Source of the DNA: Nocardia abscessus
GTDB lineage: Bacteria; Actinomycetota; Actinomycetes; Mycobacteriales; Mycobacteriaceae
Assembly: GCF_015477775.1 (NCBI RefSeq)
Contig: NZ_JADLQO010000012.1
Location: forward strand, 202,279-266,278
DNA length: 64,000 bases
Direction: 5' to 3'
Below the pieces are notes generated by a model. It was not told the DNA's origin. It searched no databases and saw nothing but the letters and a program-made list of their open reading frames with translations. Made by a program: the position numbers and the translations under genes. Each line of letters opens with the position of its first letter. Position 1 is the stretch's first letter. Below, piece by piece: positions 28,664-36,973 of the stretch.

Positions 28664-29247
28664 GTTCCCCAGCCGCGCAGCGCGAGTTCGGCCACCTGCT
28701 CCAATTCGGCCCGGCTCGCGCCGTCCCGCGCCGCCTGGGACATTCCCTGCATCACCGTGCCGACATAGCGGGCCAGTGTGCGCGCGTCCAGATGGCGCGG
28801 CAGGGCCTCCGCGTCGATGTCGGCCTGGATGCGTGCGGCGAACGCGTCGATGTTCCGGTTGCGCATGTCGCGCAGTAGATCGGCGATCTCGGCGCTGGTG
28901 GTGTTGACGGCCGCGCTGTTCACCAGGCAGCCGTGCGGGCAATCCGGCCGGGTGTACTCCGTCGCCGCCTCGCGCAGGATGCGCCGCACGGCCGCGTCGG
29001 CGGTGCGCTCCTCGGCGAGCGCCCGCGCGACGAATCCGCCGTAGCGCCCGCCGAAATTCGCGACGACCTCGGCGAACAACGTCTTCTTGTCCCCGAACGC
29101 CGCGTACAGACTGGGCGCGCCGATACCCATCGCCGCGGTCAGGTCACCGATCGACGTGGCCTCGTAGCCGCGCTCCCAGAACAGCCGCATGGCCTGGTCC
29201 AGCGCCGCACCCCGGTCGAAGGATCGGGGCCGTCCGCGGGTGCTCAT
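28660..29247 (-). CDS. TetR-family repressor of the adjacent SDR gene
   Basis: A 195-residue TetR protein opening STRGRPRSFDRGAALDQAMRLF, with helix-turn-helix TSIGDLTAAMGIGAPSLYAAF (residues about 31-51) and GDKKTLFAEVV. The C-terminal CPHGCLVNSAAVNT (about residue 103) is usual in the AcrR-like group controlling SDR or redox genes. Two related palindromes lie between it and the divergent SDR gene. It overlaps the end of the DUF4393 gene by 4 bp, tail to tail. Confidence 0.87.
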   Translation of the reverse strand: MSTRGRPRSFDRGAALDQAMRLFWERGYEATSIGDLTAAMGIGAPSLYAAFGDKKTLFAEVVANFGGRYGGFVARALAEERTADAAVRRILREAATEYTRPDCPHGCLVNSAAVNTTSAEIADLLRDMRNRNIDAFAARIQADIDAEALPRHLDARTLARYVGTVMQGMSQAARDGASRAELEQVAELALRGWGT

Positions 29248-29260
29248 GGCGCAATTTTAT

Positions 29261-29308
29261 AGCGCTCACTAGATAATGTGCTAATTTCCTTTCTGTAGTG
29301 ACCGCTAG
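29261..29308. promoter_or_regulatory. paired TetR operators (TAG-Y-G-NN-C-R-CTA)
   Basis: TAGCGCTCACTA (29261-29272) and TAGTGACCGCTA (29297-29308) are each near-palindromic and are inverted copies of each other with one mismatch. They lie 13 bp and 15 bp from the two divergent start codons. Confidence 0.75.
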
Positions 29309-29323
29309 AGAAAGGGGCCCGCG

Positions 29324-30076
29324 ATGGGCGCACTGACGGGCAAGACGGCATTGGTGACCGGAAGCAGCCGGGGCATCGGCCGGGCGATAGCCGAACGGCT
29401 GGGGCACGACGGCGCGCGCGTCGCGGTCCACTACAACGCCGACGAACACGCGGCGAAGGCCACCGTCGCCGCGATCGAGGCAGCGGGCGGCGCGGCATTC
29501 GCAATCCGCGCCGAACTGGGCGTGCCCGGTGACGCCGAGGCGCTGTGGGCGGCTTTCGACGCGCATGCCGACGGACTGGACATCCTGGTGAACAACGCGG
29601 GCACCGACGGCATCCGGGAGCCGATCGCCGGGACCGACGAAGCGGCGTTCGACCGCGTCTTCGCGATCAACGCCAAAGCGCCCTTCTTCGTCACCCGCCT
29701 CGGCCTGGACCGGCTGCGCACCGGTGGGCGGATCGTCAACATCTCCACCGGACTGACCCACGGCGCGTACATGCCGCAGCTGATCGCCTACACCATGACC
29801 AAAGCCGCGATCGACAGTTTCACCACCGTGCTCGCCAAGGAGGTCGGCGCGCGCGGCATCACCGTGAACGCTGTTGCGCCGGGCATCATCGACACCGATA
29901 TGAACGTCGGCTGGCTGCGCAACGCCGAGACACAGGCGGCGGTGGCGGCGATGTCACCGCTCAACCGCGTGGGGCAGCCCGCGGACGTGGCCGACGTCGT
30001 CGGGTTCCTCGCCTCCGACGAGTCGCGGTGGGTGACCGGGCAGTGGATCGACGCCACCGGCGGCGGGCTGCTCTGA
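29324..30076 (+). CDS. short-chain dehydrogenase/reductase
   Basis: A 250-residue classical SDR. The NAD(P)-binding TGSSRGIGRAIAERL (residues about 13-27), ILVNNAGTDG, and the catalytic Ser plus Y-x3-K in NISTGLTHG with AYTMTKAAID are all intact. An Arg in SSRGIG suggests NADPH. GAAAGGGG lies 6 nt before the ATG. It is controlled with the divergent TetR gene. The substrate cannot be told; many such TetR/SDR pairs respond to reactive aldehydes or quinones, which is only inference here. Confidence 0.9.
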   Translation: MGALTGKTALVTGSSRGIGRAIAERLGHDGARVAVHYNADEHAAKATVAAIEAAGGAAFAIRAELGVPGDAEALWAAFDAHADGLDILVNNAGTDGIREPIAGTDEAAFDRVFAINAKAPFFVTRLGLDRLRTGGRIVNISTGLTHGAYMPQLIAYTMTKAAIDSFTTVLAKEVGARGITVNAVAPGIIDTDMNVGWLRNAETQAAVAAMSPLNRVGQPADVADVVGFLASDESRWVTGQWIDATGGGLL

Positions 30077-30165
30077 CGCGCCGGGAGCGCTCCGCTGCGC
30101 CCGCTCCTCTTCGGCGCCGGCTACGGACCGGCGTCGCCCGGCGACTCCCATTAGGCTTGTGCACC

Positions 30166-31101
30166 GTGCTGTCAGTAGTGCCGAGTCCCGTGACCGTGCG
30201 GGCGCCGTCGAAGGTGAACCTCCATCTCGGAGTGGGCGACCTGCGTGCCGACGGCTACCACGACCTGACCACGGTGTTCCAAGCACTGTCCCTGAGCGAC
30301 GATCTGGAGATCTCCCCGTCGGGGTCGCTGGCCGTGCGGGTCACCGGAGAGGGCGCCGCGGAAGTGCCGACCGACCGGACGAACCTGGTATGGAAGGCGG
30401 CCGTCCGGCTCGCCCACCTGGGCGGCCGCGCTCCCCTGGTGGAAATCGCCATCGCCAAAGGTATTCCGGTGGCCGGGGGCATGGCGGGCGGCAGCGCCGA
30501 CGCCGCCGCCGCGCTGGTCGGGCTGAACGAGCTGTGGGACCTGGGCTTGTCCAGGGAGGAACTCGGCGCGGTTGCGGCCGAACTCGGCAGTGACGTGCCG
30601 TTCGCGCTGCACGGCGGCACCGCGCTCGGCACCGGTCGCGGTGAGCGCCTGTTGCCGGTGCTGTCGCGCAATACCTTTCACTGGGTGCTCGCCTTCGCCA
30701 AGGGCGGCCTGTCCACGCCCGCGGTGTTCGCCGAACTCGACCGGTTGCGCGAGCACGGCGACCCGCCTCGGCTCGGCGAGCCGCAGCGGCTGATGCAGGC
30801 GCTGGCCTCCGGGGACCCGGGGCAGCTCGCGCCACTGCTCGGCAACGATCTCCAGGCGGCGGCGGTGTCGCTGAAGCCGGAGCTGCGCCGCACGCTGCGG
30901 GCGGGCGTGACCGCGGGCGCGCTGGCCGGGCTGGTCTCCGGCTCCGGGCCCACCTGCGCGTTCCTCTGTGAGAGCGAGGAATCGGCCATCTCGGTGGCCG
31001 CCGAACTCGCGGGCGCGGGCGTGTGCCGCAGCGTGCGGACGGCCAGTGGGCCCGTGCCGGGTGCGCGCATCCTCAGCGGCGAACCGTCCGGGAAGCACTG
31101 A
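30166..31101 (+). CDS. ispE: 4-diphosphocytidyl-2-C-methyl-D-erythritol kinase
   Basis: A 311-residue GHMP kinase of the non-mevalonate isoprenoid pathway. VTVRAPSKVNLHLGVGDLR (residues about 7-25), the ATP loop IPVAGGMAGGSADAAAALVG (about 103-122) and LVSGSGPTCAFL match the family. GTG 30166 is chosen: TAGGCT ends 8 nt before it and no ribosome site is seen, so the mRNA is probably leaderless. In M. tuberculosis ispE lies directly after ksgA; here about 3.6 kb with three other genes separate them. Confidence 0.94.
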   Translation: MLSVVPSPVTVRAPSKVNLHLGVGDLRADGYHDLTTVFQALSLSDDLEISPSGSLAVRVTGEGAAEVPTDRTNLVWKAAVRLAHLGGRAPLVEIAIAKGIPVAGGMAGGSADAAAALVGLNELWDLGLSREELGAVAAELGSDVPFALHGGTALGTGRGERLLPVLSRNTFHWVLAFAKGGLSTPAVFAELDRLREHGDPPRLGEPQRLMQALASGDPGQLAPLLGNDLQAAAVSLKPELRRTLRAGVTAGALAGLVSGSGPTCAFLCESEESAISVAAELAGAGVCRSVRTASGPVPGARILSGEPSGKH

Positions 31102-31286
31102 CCGCCGCGGACCAGCGCGCCGGCTTGCGGGTGACGACAGCACCGCGCTGGTCGAGCAGGGGCGCGGTCCAGCGGGAGCACAGTCCGCCGCGGTATCAAT
31201 CACGCCGCGGCGAGCGCCGCCGGGTCGAGCGCATCGCGGCGGCGACATGCGGCTCGGTCGGCGCGGACGCGCGAATCCGTTCACGG

Positions 31287-31308
31287 TTCCCGCGCCTATC
31301 GGGGCGCG
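31287..31308. terminator. hairpin between convergent ispE and LLM genes
   Basis: CCCGCGCC-TATCGG-GGCGCGGG has an 8-bp perfect stem, within a 280-bp gap holding no other recognisable feature. It could terminate either transcript. Confidence 0.5.
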
Positions 31309-31380
31309 GGCCCTCCGCCGGCGATGGCGGTCCGCTCACCGCTCGGACATCGAACCCGCGCACCCGGTCTACAGCGTTGC

Positions 31381-32229
31381 TCAGAAAAGCACGTCGGCGA
31401 GCCGGTCGATTTGATCGGCATCGCGTCCGTAGCAGTAGAACATGACCTCGTCCGCGCCGAGATCATCGAATTCGGCCACGGTCGCGCGGATCTGCGCGGG
31501 CGTGCTGAGCATTCCGGCGAGAATGCCTTCGGTGTAGCCGCTGAACGCGTAGTAGGCGCCCATCGATGCGCGGGCGTCCTCGATCACCTCGTCGGGGCCG
31601 AGCGCCACGTTGACCTGGGCGACGATTCTCGGCGCACCCGGCCGGCCATTGTCCGTCCAGGAACGGCGCACGGTGTCGAAAAGCCCGCCCGCCCAGGAGG
31701 GCGGTGCGGCGGCGAGGAACCCTCCACCGCACCGGCCGACGCGCTCGAGTGCGGCGGGCTGGAAACCGCCGAACAGGATTTCCGGTCCTTCCGGTCGCAG
31801 CGGCGCGGGGCCGATCGGCCCGCACTCGTCGCTGAAGGGCTCCCCGGACCACAGGCGGCGCATGAGCGCGATCTGCTCGTCGAGGCGGCGGCCCCGAGTC
31901 CGCGGGTCGGTGCCCGAGGCGAGATGGTCGTCGGCGCGGCCGCCGACGCCGAGGCCGAGCACCAGACGGCCGCCGGACATGCGGTCCAGCGTGGCGACCT
32001 GCTTGGTGAGCAGCACCGGGTCGCGCAGTGGGGCGAGCAGCACTTCGGTCTGGAGCTTGACGCGAGTGGTCGCACCGGCGAGCGTGGCCAGCGCGATCAG
32101 CGGTTCGGGATTGTCGTAGACCAGCCGGTCCAGCAGGCCGAGTGTGCGGAACGGGCCCGCGTCGGCGCGCCGGGCCCAGGCGAGCAGGGCGGCGGGATCG
32201 GAAATGGGCAGGCCGAGGCCGACGTGCAT
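31381..32229 (-). CDS. LLM-class flavin/F420-dependent oxidoreductase
   Basis: A 282-residue luciferase-like monooxygenase-family protein opening MHVGLGLPISDPAALLAWA. It has the TIM-barrel landmarks EVLLAPLRDPVLLTKQVATLD, SGGRLVLGLGVGGRADD and GPEILFGGF. Either FMN or F420 could be the cofactor; the family does not decide it. TGGAGG lies 6 nt before the ATG. Two ACGAAC-type palindromes lie upstream, one over a possible minus-strand -10 (TAGATT, 32376-32371). Confidence 0.87.
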   Translation of the reverse strand: MHVGLGLPISDPAALLAWARRADAGPFRTLGLLDRLVYDNPEPLIALATLAGATTRVKLQTEVLLAPLRDPVLLTKQVATLDRMSGGRLVLGLGVGGRADDHLASGTDPRTRGRRLDEQIALMRRLWSGEPFSDECGPIGPAPLRPEGPEILFGGFQPAALERVGRCGGGFLAAAPPSWAGGLFDTVRRSWTDNGRPGAPRIVAQVNVALGPDEVIEDARASMGAYYAFSGYTEGILAGMLSTPAQIRATVAEFDDLGADEVMFYCYGRDADQIDRLADVLF

Positions 32230-32345
32230 GGGAATCCTCCAGAGGACAAGCGAATGGGAACGGTGGCCGCCCGCCGACACCTCGATACGAGGCGGGCGAC
32301 CCACTCTGCGGCTGTACTTCTGGGGAGCGCCGATTCGGTTTCAGT

Positions 32346-32393
32346 GAACGAACAGTGTTCGTTCGATGCGAATCTAAACGAACAACGTTCGTC
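32346..32393. promoter_or_regulatory. GAACGAACA-N-TGTTCGTTC palindromes, TetR-type operators
   Basis: A perfect 19-bp palindrome GAACGAACAGTGTTCGTTC (32346-32364) and a second site ACGAAC-AAC-GTTCGT (32378-32392), centres 30 bp apart, lie between the divergent LLM and ABC-F genes. Neither neighbour is a regulator, so the protein that reads them is encoded elsewhere. Confidence 0.75.
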
Positions 32394-32498
32394 CCGCAAG
32401 CCTGCCCGCCGTTCGCCGGGCCGACGGCCGCCCTGCCCCGGTCGGTACGCTGACTCGGGGCGATCATCGGGCCGCCCGCGCAAGACACGGAAGGATCC

Positions 32499-34310
32499 AT
32501 GTCCAACCTGATCAACCTCGAACAGGTCCACAAGAGCTTCGGGATCAAGCCGCTGCTGGACAACGTCTCGCTCGGCGTGCACGCGGGCGAGCGGATCGGT
32601 GTCGTCGGCCTCAACGGCGGCGGCAAGACCACCCTGCTCGAGGTGCTCACCGGCATCGAGGAACCGGACAGCGGCCGGGTCAGCAGGCTCGGCGGCCTGC
32701 GCATGGCCGTGGTGACCCAGCGCGGTGTCCTGCCCCCGGGCGCGACGGTCGGTTCGGTGGTGCTGGCGGGCCTGGCCGACGACGCCATGACCGACGAGGT
32801 CGCCGAGCACGAATGGGCCGCCGACCCGCGGATCCGCTCGGTGATGGACGGTATCGGCATCGCGGATCTGGGCATGGACACCCTGGTGGACAACCTCTCC
32901 GGCGGCGAACGCCGCCGGGTCGCGCTCGCCGCCGCGCTGGTGCGCGAACTCGACCTGCTGGTGCTGGACGAGCCGACCAACCACCTGGACGTGGAGGGCG
33001 TGCAGTGGCTGGCCGAGCACCTGCTCGGCCGCCGCAGCGCCCTGGTCGTGGTGACGCACGATCGCTGGTTCCTGGACACCGTCGCCACCAACACCTGGGA
33101 AGTGGTCGGCGGCAAGGTCGAAAGCTACGAGGGCGGTTACGGCGACTGGATCTTCGCCCGCGCCGAGCGCGCCCGTCAGGCGGACGCGAGCGAAGCCAGG
33201 CGACGCAACCTGGCCCGCAAGGAACTGGCCTGGCTGCGGCGCGGCCCGCAGGCGCGCACCTCCAAGCCGCGCTACCGGGTCGAAGCCGCCGAAGCCCTGA
33301 TCGCCGACGTGCCACCGCCGCGCGACAGCGTCTCGCTGGCCGCCTTCGCGCGCAAGCGCCTCGGCCGCGTGGTCGTCGAACTGGAGGACGCCACGCTCAC
33401 CACCCCGGACGGCCGGGAACTGGTGCGGGACCTGACCTGGCGGCTGGCGCCGGGCGAGCGCGTCGGCCTGGTGGGCGTCAACGGCTCGGGCAAGACGACG
33501 CTGCTGCGCGCGCTGGCCGGAGACACCGGCCCGGACGGCTCGACCCTCGCCGCGGGCAAGCGCGTCCAAGGCCAGACCGTGCAGATCGGCTGGCTGCGCC
33601 AGGAACTCGACGACCTGCCGACCCATCTGCGCGTGCTGGAGGCGGTGCAGCAGGTCGCCCAGCGAATCATGCTGGGCGACAAGGAGGTCTCGGCGGGCCA
33701 GCTGGCCGAGCGGCTCGGCTTCACGCCCGCCCGCCAGCGCACGCCGGTCGGCGACCTGTCCGGCGGCGAGCGTCGGCGCCTGCAACTCACCCGCATCCTC
33801 ATGTCCGAGCCGAACGTGCTGCTACTCGACGAGCCGACCAACGACCTGGACATCGACACCCTGCAGCAGCTGGAGGACCTGCTCGACAATTGGGCGGGCA
33901 CGCTGGTCGTGATCAGTCACGACCGGTACCTCATCGAGCGGATCTGCGACTCGACCTGGGCGCTGTTCGGCGACGGCAGGCTCACGAACCTGCCCGGCGG
34001 CATCGAGGAGTACCTCGCCAAGCGCGCGACCCTCGCCGCGAACCGCACGCGCGCCGCGGCTCCGGAGGCCAAGCCCGCCGACGCCCCCGCCACCGACGCC
34101 GCGACCTACCGCGCGGCCCGCAAGGAGCTGACCCGCTTGGAACGCGCCATCGACAAGCTGTCCGAGCGCGAGCAGCGCTTGCACACCGCGCTGGCCGACG
34201 CGGCCACCGACCCGGACAAGCTGGTCACCCTGGGCGCGGAACTCAAGCAGGTGCTCGCCGAGAAGGAGACGGCCGAAGAGCGCTGGCTGGAACTGGCCGA
34301 CGGCGTGTGA
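32499..34310 (+). CDS. ABC-F family ATPase, Uup-like
   Basis: A 603-residue duplicated ATPase without membrane segments. Walker A GLNGGGKTTL (about residue 35) and GVNGSGKTTL (about 330); signatures LSGGERRRVALA and LSGGERRRLQL; Walker B LVLDEPTNHLD and LLLDEPTNDLD. The C-terminal 65 residues form a coiled coil (ARKELTRLERAIDKLSERE), as in Uup. ABC-F proteins act on ribosomes; whether this one is housekeeping or antibiotic-protective is not shown. GGAAGGAT precedes the ATG and a TACGCT -10 lies at 32446. Confidence 0.9.
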   Translation: MSNLINLEQVHKSFGIKPLLDNVSLGVHAGERIGVVGLNGGGKTTLLEVLTGIEEPDSGRVSRLGGLRMAVVTQRGVLPPGATVGSVVLAGLADDAMTDEVAEHEWAADPRIRSVMDGIGIADLGMDTLVDNLSGGERRRVALAAALVRELDLLVLDEPTNHLDVEGVQWLAEHLLGRRSALVVVTHDRWFLDTVATNTWEVVGGKVESYEGGYGDWIFARAERARQADASEARRRNLARKELAWLRRGPQARTSKPRYRVEAAEALIADVPPPRDSVSLAAFARKRLGRVVVELEDATLTTPDGRELVRDLTWRLAPGERVGLVGVNGSGKTTLLRALAGDTGPDGSTLAAGKRVQGQTVQIGWLRQELDDLPTHLRVLEAVQQVAQRIMLGDKEVSAGQLAERLGFTPARQRTPVGDLSGGERRRLQLTRILMSEPNVLLLDEPTNDLDIDTLQQLEDLLDNWAGTLVVISHDRYLIERICDSTWALFGDGRLTNLPGGIEEYLAKRATLAANRTRAAAPEAKPADAPATDAATYRAARKELTRLERAIDKLSEREQRLHTALADAATDPDKLVTLGAELKQVLAEKETAEERWLELADGV

Positions 34311-34349
34311 GCCGCACCGCCGTCACTGCCTCGCGACCCTTGCACGCAG

Positions 34350-34366
34350 ATACCCTTAGGGGGTAT
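34350..34366 (+). promoter_or_regulatory. CsoR-type copper operator
   Basis: ATACCC-TTAGG-GGGTAT is a perfect 6-bp-arm palindrome of the CsoR kind. It overlaps a TATGTT -10 element (34364-34369) about 60 bp before the copper chaperone gene. A GGGATACCCCC stretch follows at 34380. No csoR gene is in the window. Confidence 0.7.
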
Positions 34367-34425
34367 GTTTCAACCGTCGGGATACCCCCGGATCGTATGA
34401 GAATCTGGATGCGAAGGAGTCGGAC

Positions 34426-34632
34426 ATGCCCACCACCACCTACACCGTCACGGGGATGACCTGCGGGCACTGCGTCAGCTCCGTCAAGACCGAGATCGGC
34501 AAGATCGACGGTGTGACGAGCGTCGACGTCGACCTCGCCAGCGGCGCGGTCCGGGTCGACAGCACCGCGCCGATCGCCGAGGCCGACATCGTCGCCGCCG
34601 TCGACGAAGCCGGTTACGAAGTCGCCGTCTGA
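34426..34632 (+). CDS. copper chaperone, CopZ-like HMA protein
   Basis: A 68-residue heavy-metal-associated domain with the copper site GMTCGHC (residues 10-16) and the usual beta-alpha-beta-beta-alpha-beta length. AAGGAG lies 6 nt before the ATG. The CsoR-type palindrome upstream suggests induction by Cu(I). No copper ATPase is adjacent, so its partner must be elsewhere. The hairpin downstream separates it from ksgA. Confidence 0.92.
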   Translation: MPTTTYTVTGMTCGHCVSSVKTEIGKIDGVTSVDVDLASGAVRVDSTAPIAEADIVAAVDEAGYEVAV

Positions 34633-34652
34633 TCCGGTCTTCGCACACCCGC

Positions 34653-34692
34653 GCGGCTCCGCGCACCGGCCGATGCCGGTGCGCGGAGCCGC
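34653..34692. terminator. strong bidirectional hairpin between copZ-like gene and ksgA
   Basis: Two 18-bp arms (34653-34670 and 34675-34692) are perfectly complementary around the loop CGAT. The hairpin sits midway between two convergent stops, the classical place for a shared terminator. There is no U-tract, as is common in actinobacteria. Confidence 0.8.
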
Positions 34693-34708
34693 TGCCCTAT
34701 GGGCAGTG

Positions 34709-35590
34709 CTACGCCTGGGCCGCCAAACGGACGAAGGCGGCGGTGTTGAGCGTTTCGCCGCGCGCGGTGGGGGCGATGCCCGCGGCGAGCAGGCGGCGCT
34801 CCGCTTCGGCGGGTGACCCGGCCCAGCCGGCGAGCGCCGCGCGAAGGGTCTTGCGGCGCTGCGCGAAGGCGGCGTCGACGACCTCGAAGACGCGGCGGCG
34901 GTGCCCGGCGTCCATCGGCCACGGCGGCTGGTCGAAGCGATCGATCCGGACCAGACCCGACTCGACCCGTGGCACCGGCCAGAACACCTGGGTGCCGACC
35001 GCGCCCGCGCGCCGGACCGTGCCGAAGAAGCCCGCCTTCACACTGGGGACGCCGTAGGTCCGGTTGCCCGGCTCGGCGGCGAGCCGATCGGCCACCTCGG
35101 CCTGCACCATCACCAAAGCGACCGCGATGCCGGGCAATTCGGCGAGCAGATGCAGCAGCACCGGCACGGCCACGTTGTACGGGAGATTGGCCACCAGCGC
35201 GGTGGGCTCGGCGGGCAGGTCCGCGGCGGTGACCCGCATCGCGTCCGCCTCGACCACCGACAGACGCCGCGCCAGCTCCGGCGCACGGTCGGCCACGGTT
35301 GCCGGAAGGTGCCCCGCCAGCACGGGATCGATCTCGACCGCGACCACCGAGTCCACCACGTCCAGCAGCGCGAGGGTCAGCGAACCGAGACCGGGCCCGA
35401 CCTCCAGCACCACGTCCCCGCGCCCCACCCCGGCGGCCGCGACGATCCGGCGCACGGTGTTCGCGTCGTGCACGAAGTTCTGGCCGAGCTGCTTGGTCGG
35501 CCGCACTCCGAATCGCTCGGCCAGTACCCGCACCTCGGCGGGCCCGAGCAGGGCCGCGCTCCCACGAGCGGAGATTTCAGGTTCGGACAC
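34709..35590 (-). CDS. ksgA: 16S rRNA dimethyladenosine transferase KsgA (RsmA)
   Basis: A 293-residue SAM enzyme dimethylating the two adenosines in the 3' hairpin of 16S rRNA. KQLGQNFVHDANTVRRIV (residues about 33-50), VLEVGPGLGSLT and the catalytic NLPYNVAVP (about 134-142) are intact. GTG 35590 is preceded by TAGATT ending 6 nt upstream with no ribosome site, so a leaderless mRNA is likely in addition to read-through from rpfB, whose stop is 50 nt upstream. Order rpfB-ksgA is as in M. tuberculosis. Confidence 0.95.
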   Translation of the reverse strand: MSEPEISARGSAALLGPAEVRVLAERFGVRPTKQLGQNFVHDANTVRRIVAAAGVGRGDVVLEVGPGLGSLTLALLDVVDSVVAVEIDPVLAGHLPATVADRAPELARRLSVVEADAMRVTAADLPAEPTALVANLPYNVAVPVLLHLLAELPGIAVALVMVQAEVADRLAAEPGNRTYGVPSVKAGFFGTVRRAGAVGTQVFWPVPRVESGLVRIDRFDQPPWPMDAGHRRRVFEVVDAAFAQRRKTLRAALAGWAGSPAEAERRLLAAGIAPTARGETLNTAAFVRLAAQA

Positions 35591-35640
35591 CTCGAGAATC
35601 TATCAACCGCGCCGCGGCGACCCTCGGGGTCCGGTGAGCG

Positions 35641-36768
35641 TCAGCTGATGCCGAGCCGGCCGGTGCACGCGGGCCAGGCGCCCCAGCCCTGCCGCTGCCG
35701 GGTGATCTCGGCGATGGCGATCTGCTCTTCCCTGGTGGCCAGATCGGCGCGCGGCGCGTACCGCAGGCCGCCTTGGCGCTCCCAGGTGCCCTGGTCGAAC
35801 TGCACGCCGCCGTAGTAACCGTTGCCGGTGTTGATCGACCAGTTGCCGGTGGACTCACACCGGGCCAGCGCGTCCCAGATCGCGCCGTCGCGTACGGGCG
35901 GCACCTCGGTGCCCGGCTTGGCGCCCTTGCGGACGGTCTTCGGCTGCGCCGCCACGGTCACCGTGGAATTGACGGCCCGACGGTCCACTTCCTGGCCGTT
36001 GACCATGGTGACCGCGAACGTGACGTTCTGCACGCCGGGCGCGCCGGGCGATTCCACCACCGTGCGGCTCATGTTCATGGCCGGGTCTTCGATGACGTTC
36101 TCCGGCGGATCCAGCGGCAACGTCTCGGTGTGCTGTTCGACCCGCTTACGCGTCACCGTGACGCGCAGACCGTTCGTCAGCGGCGTGGACGCGGCGGGCT
36201 CGACGGTGTCCTGCTCGACCAGCGGGATGCCGGACACCTCGAGGAATTTGCCGACGGTGGGGGCGGCGGCGCGCACGTCCACCGGATTGCCGATGCCGTC
36301 GACCAGCGAGACCATGCGCGGTGTCGCGATCAGCAGCGTGGCGCCCTGCAGCGGGAGCCGCTCGTCGCGGGCGGGCGAGACGTAGACCTCTTTCGGGATC
36401 TTCAGTTGCTCGAGCGCCTCTCCCGCGGTCACGCCGGTGGTCCACACCTTCTGCGTCATCCCGTCGACGGACAGATCGACTTCGCGGGCGCGGTTGAGCG
36501 TGATGGTCGCGCCGTCGGCGATGTGCGCGGCCAGGGCGGGCGCCACCTTGTCCCGGTCGGTCACGGCGAAGCCCGCGGCCTTCAGGACGCCGCGCACGTC
36601 ACGCGACATGGTCGTCTGGAACAGCTTCTCGCCGTCCACGACGACGGCCACCGTCTTGCGGTTCACGATCGCGAGCCCGGCGCCGACGATCAGCGTCAGC
36701 AGCAGCGCGGCGACCGCGATGTACAGCAGCGGCGAACGCGACTGGTTGATCCGCGTGAAGGGGGACAT
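35641..36768 (-). CDS. rpfB: resuscitation-promoting factor RpfB
   Basis: A 375-residue secreted or membrane-anchored muralytic factor. One hydrophobic helix near the N-terminus (LLYIAVAALLLTLIVGAGLAI) is followed by three DUF348 repeats, a G5 domain (NMSRTVVESPGAPG, KPGTEVPPV) and the transglycosylase-like Rpf domain IWDALARCESTGNWSINTG with the catalytic Glu, ending GWGAWPAC. The ATG at 36768 is preferred; GTG 36774 is possible. Its leader carries a TATCGT -10-like element. Confidence 0.95.
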   Translation of the reverse strand: MSPFTRINQSRSPLLYIAVAALLLTLIVGAGLAIVNRKTVAVVVDGEKLFQTTMSRDVRGVLKAAGFAVTDRDKVAPALAAHIADGATITLNRAREVDLSVDGMTQKVWTTGVTAGEALEQLKIPKEVYVSPARDERLPLQGATLLIATPRMVSLVDGIGNPVDVRAAAPTVGKFLEVSGIPLVEQDTVEPAASTPLTNGLRVTVTRKRVEQHTETLPLDPPENVIEDPAMNMSRTVVESPGAPGVQNVTFAVTMVNGQEVDRRAVNSTVTVAAQPKTVRKGAKPGTEVPPVRDGAIWDALARCESTGNWSINTGNGYYGGVQFDQGTWERQGGLRYAPRADLATREEQIAIAEITRQRQGWGAWPACTGRLGIS

Positions 36769-36973
36769 GGTCACAGTACGATAACGAGGGGGAACGGGGC
36801 CGACAACCACAAGCTGCGGAACAGCACCTTTTCAATATCACGATCAGATATCGACCCCGCAGGTAAATCACGAAACGGAAGCGCCGAAGTGACATAGAAC
36901 ACATCGCGCATATCCAGTCCCCTTGCGGGCATTCGTCACGCCCTCGGATATGCGGCCCTGGTGGACGCTCCGC
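36769..36973 (-). promoter_or_regulatory. rpfB upstream region, AT-rich
   Basis: About 200 bp between tatD and rpfB. ATATC (36835-36839) and GATAT (36847-36851) form a short inverted repeat in the most AT-rich tract of the neighbourhood, and TATCGT (36784-36779) is a possible -10. In M. tuberculosis the rpfB leader is reported to act as an RNA switch; the sequence here does not prove that. Confidence 0.4.

Noticed and set aside
29545..30165. N-terminal extension of ispE through the SDR gene
   Set aside because: It is the SDR sequence read in another frame. The IspE fold starts just after GTG 30166.
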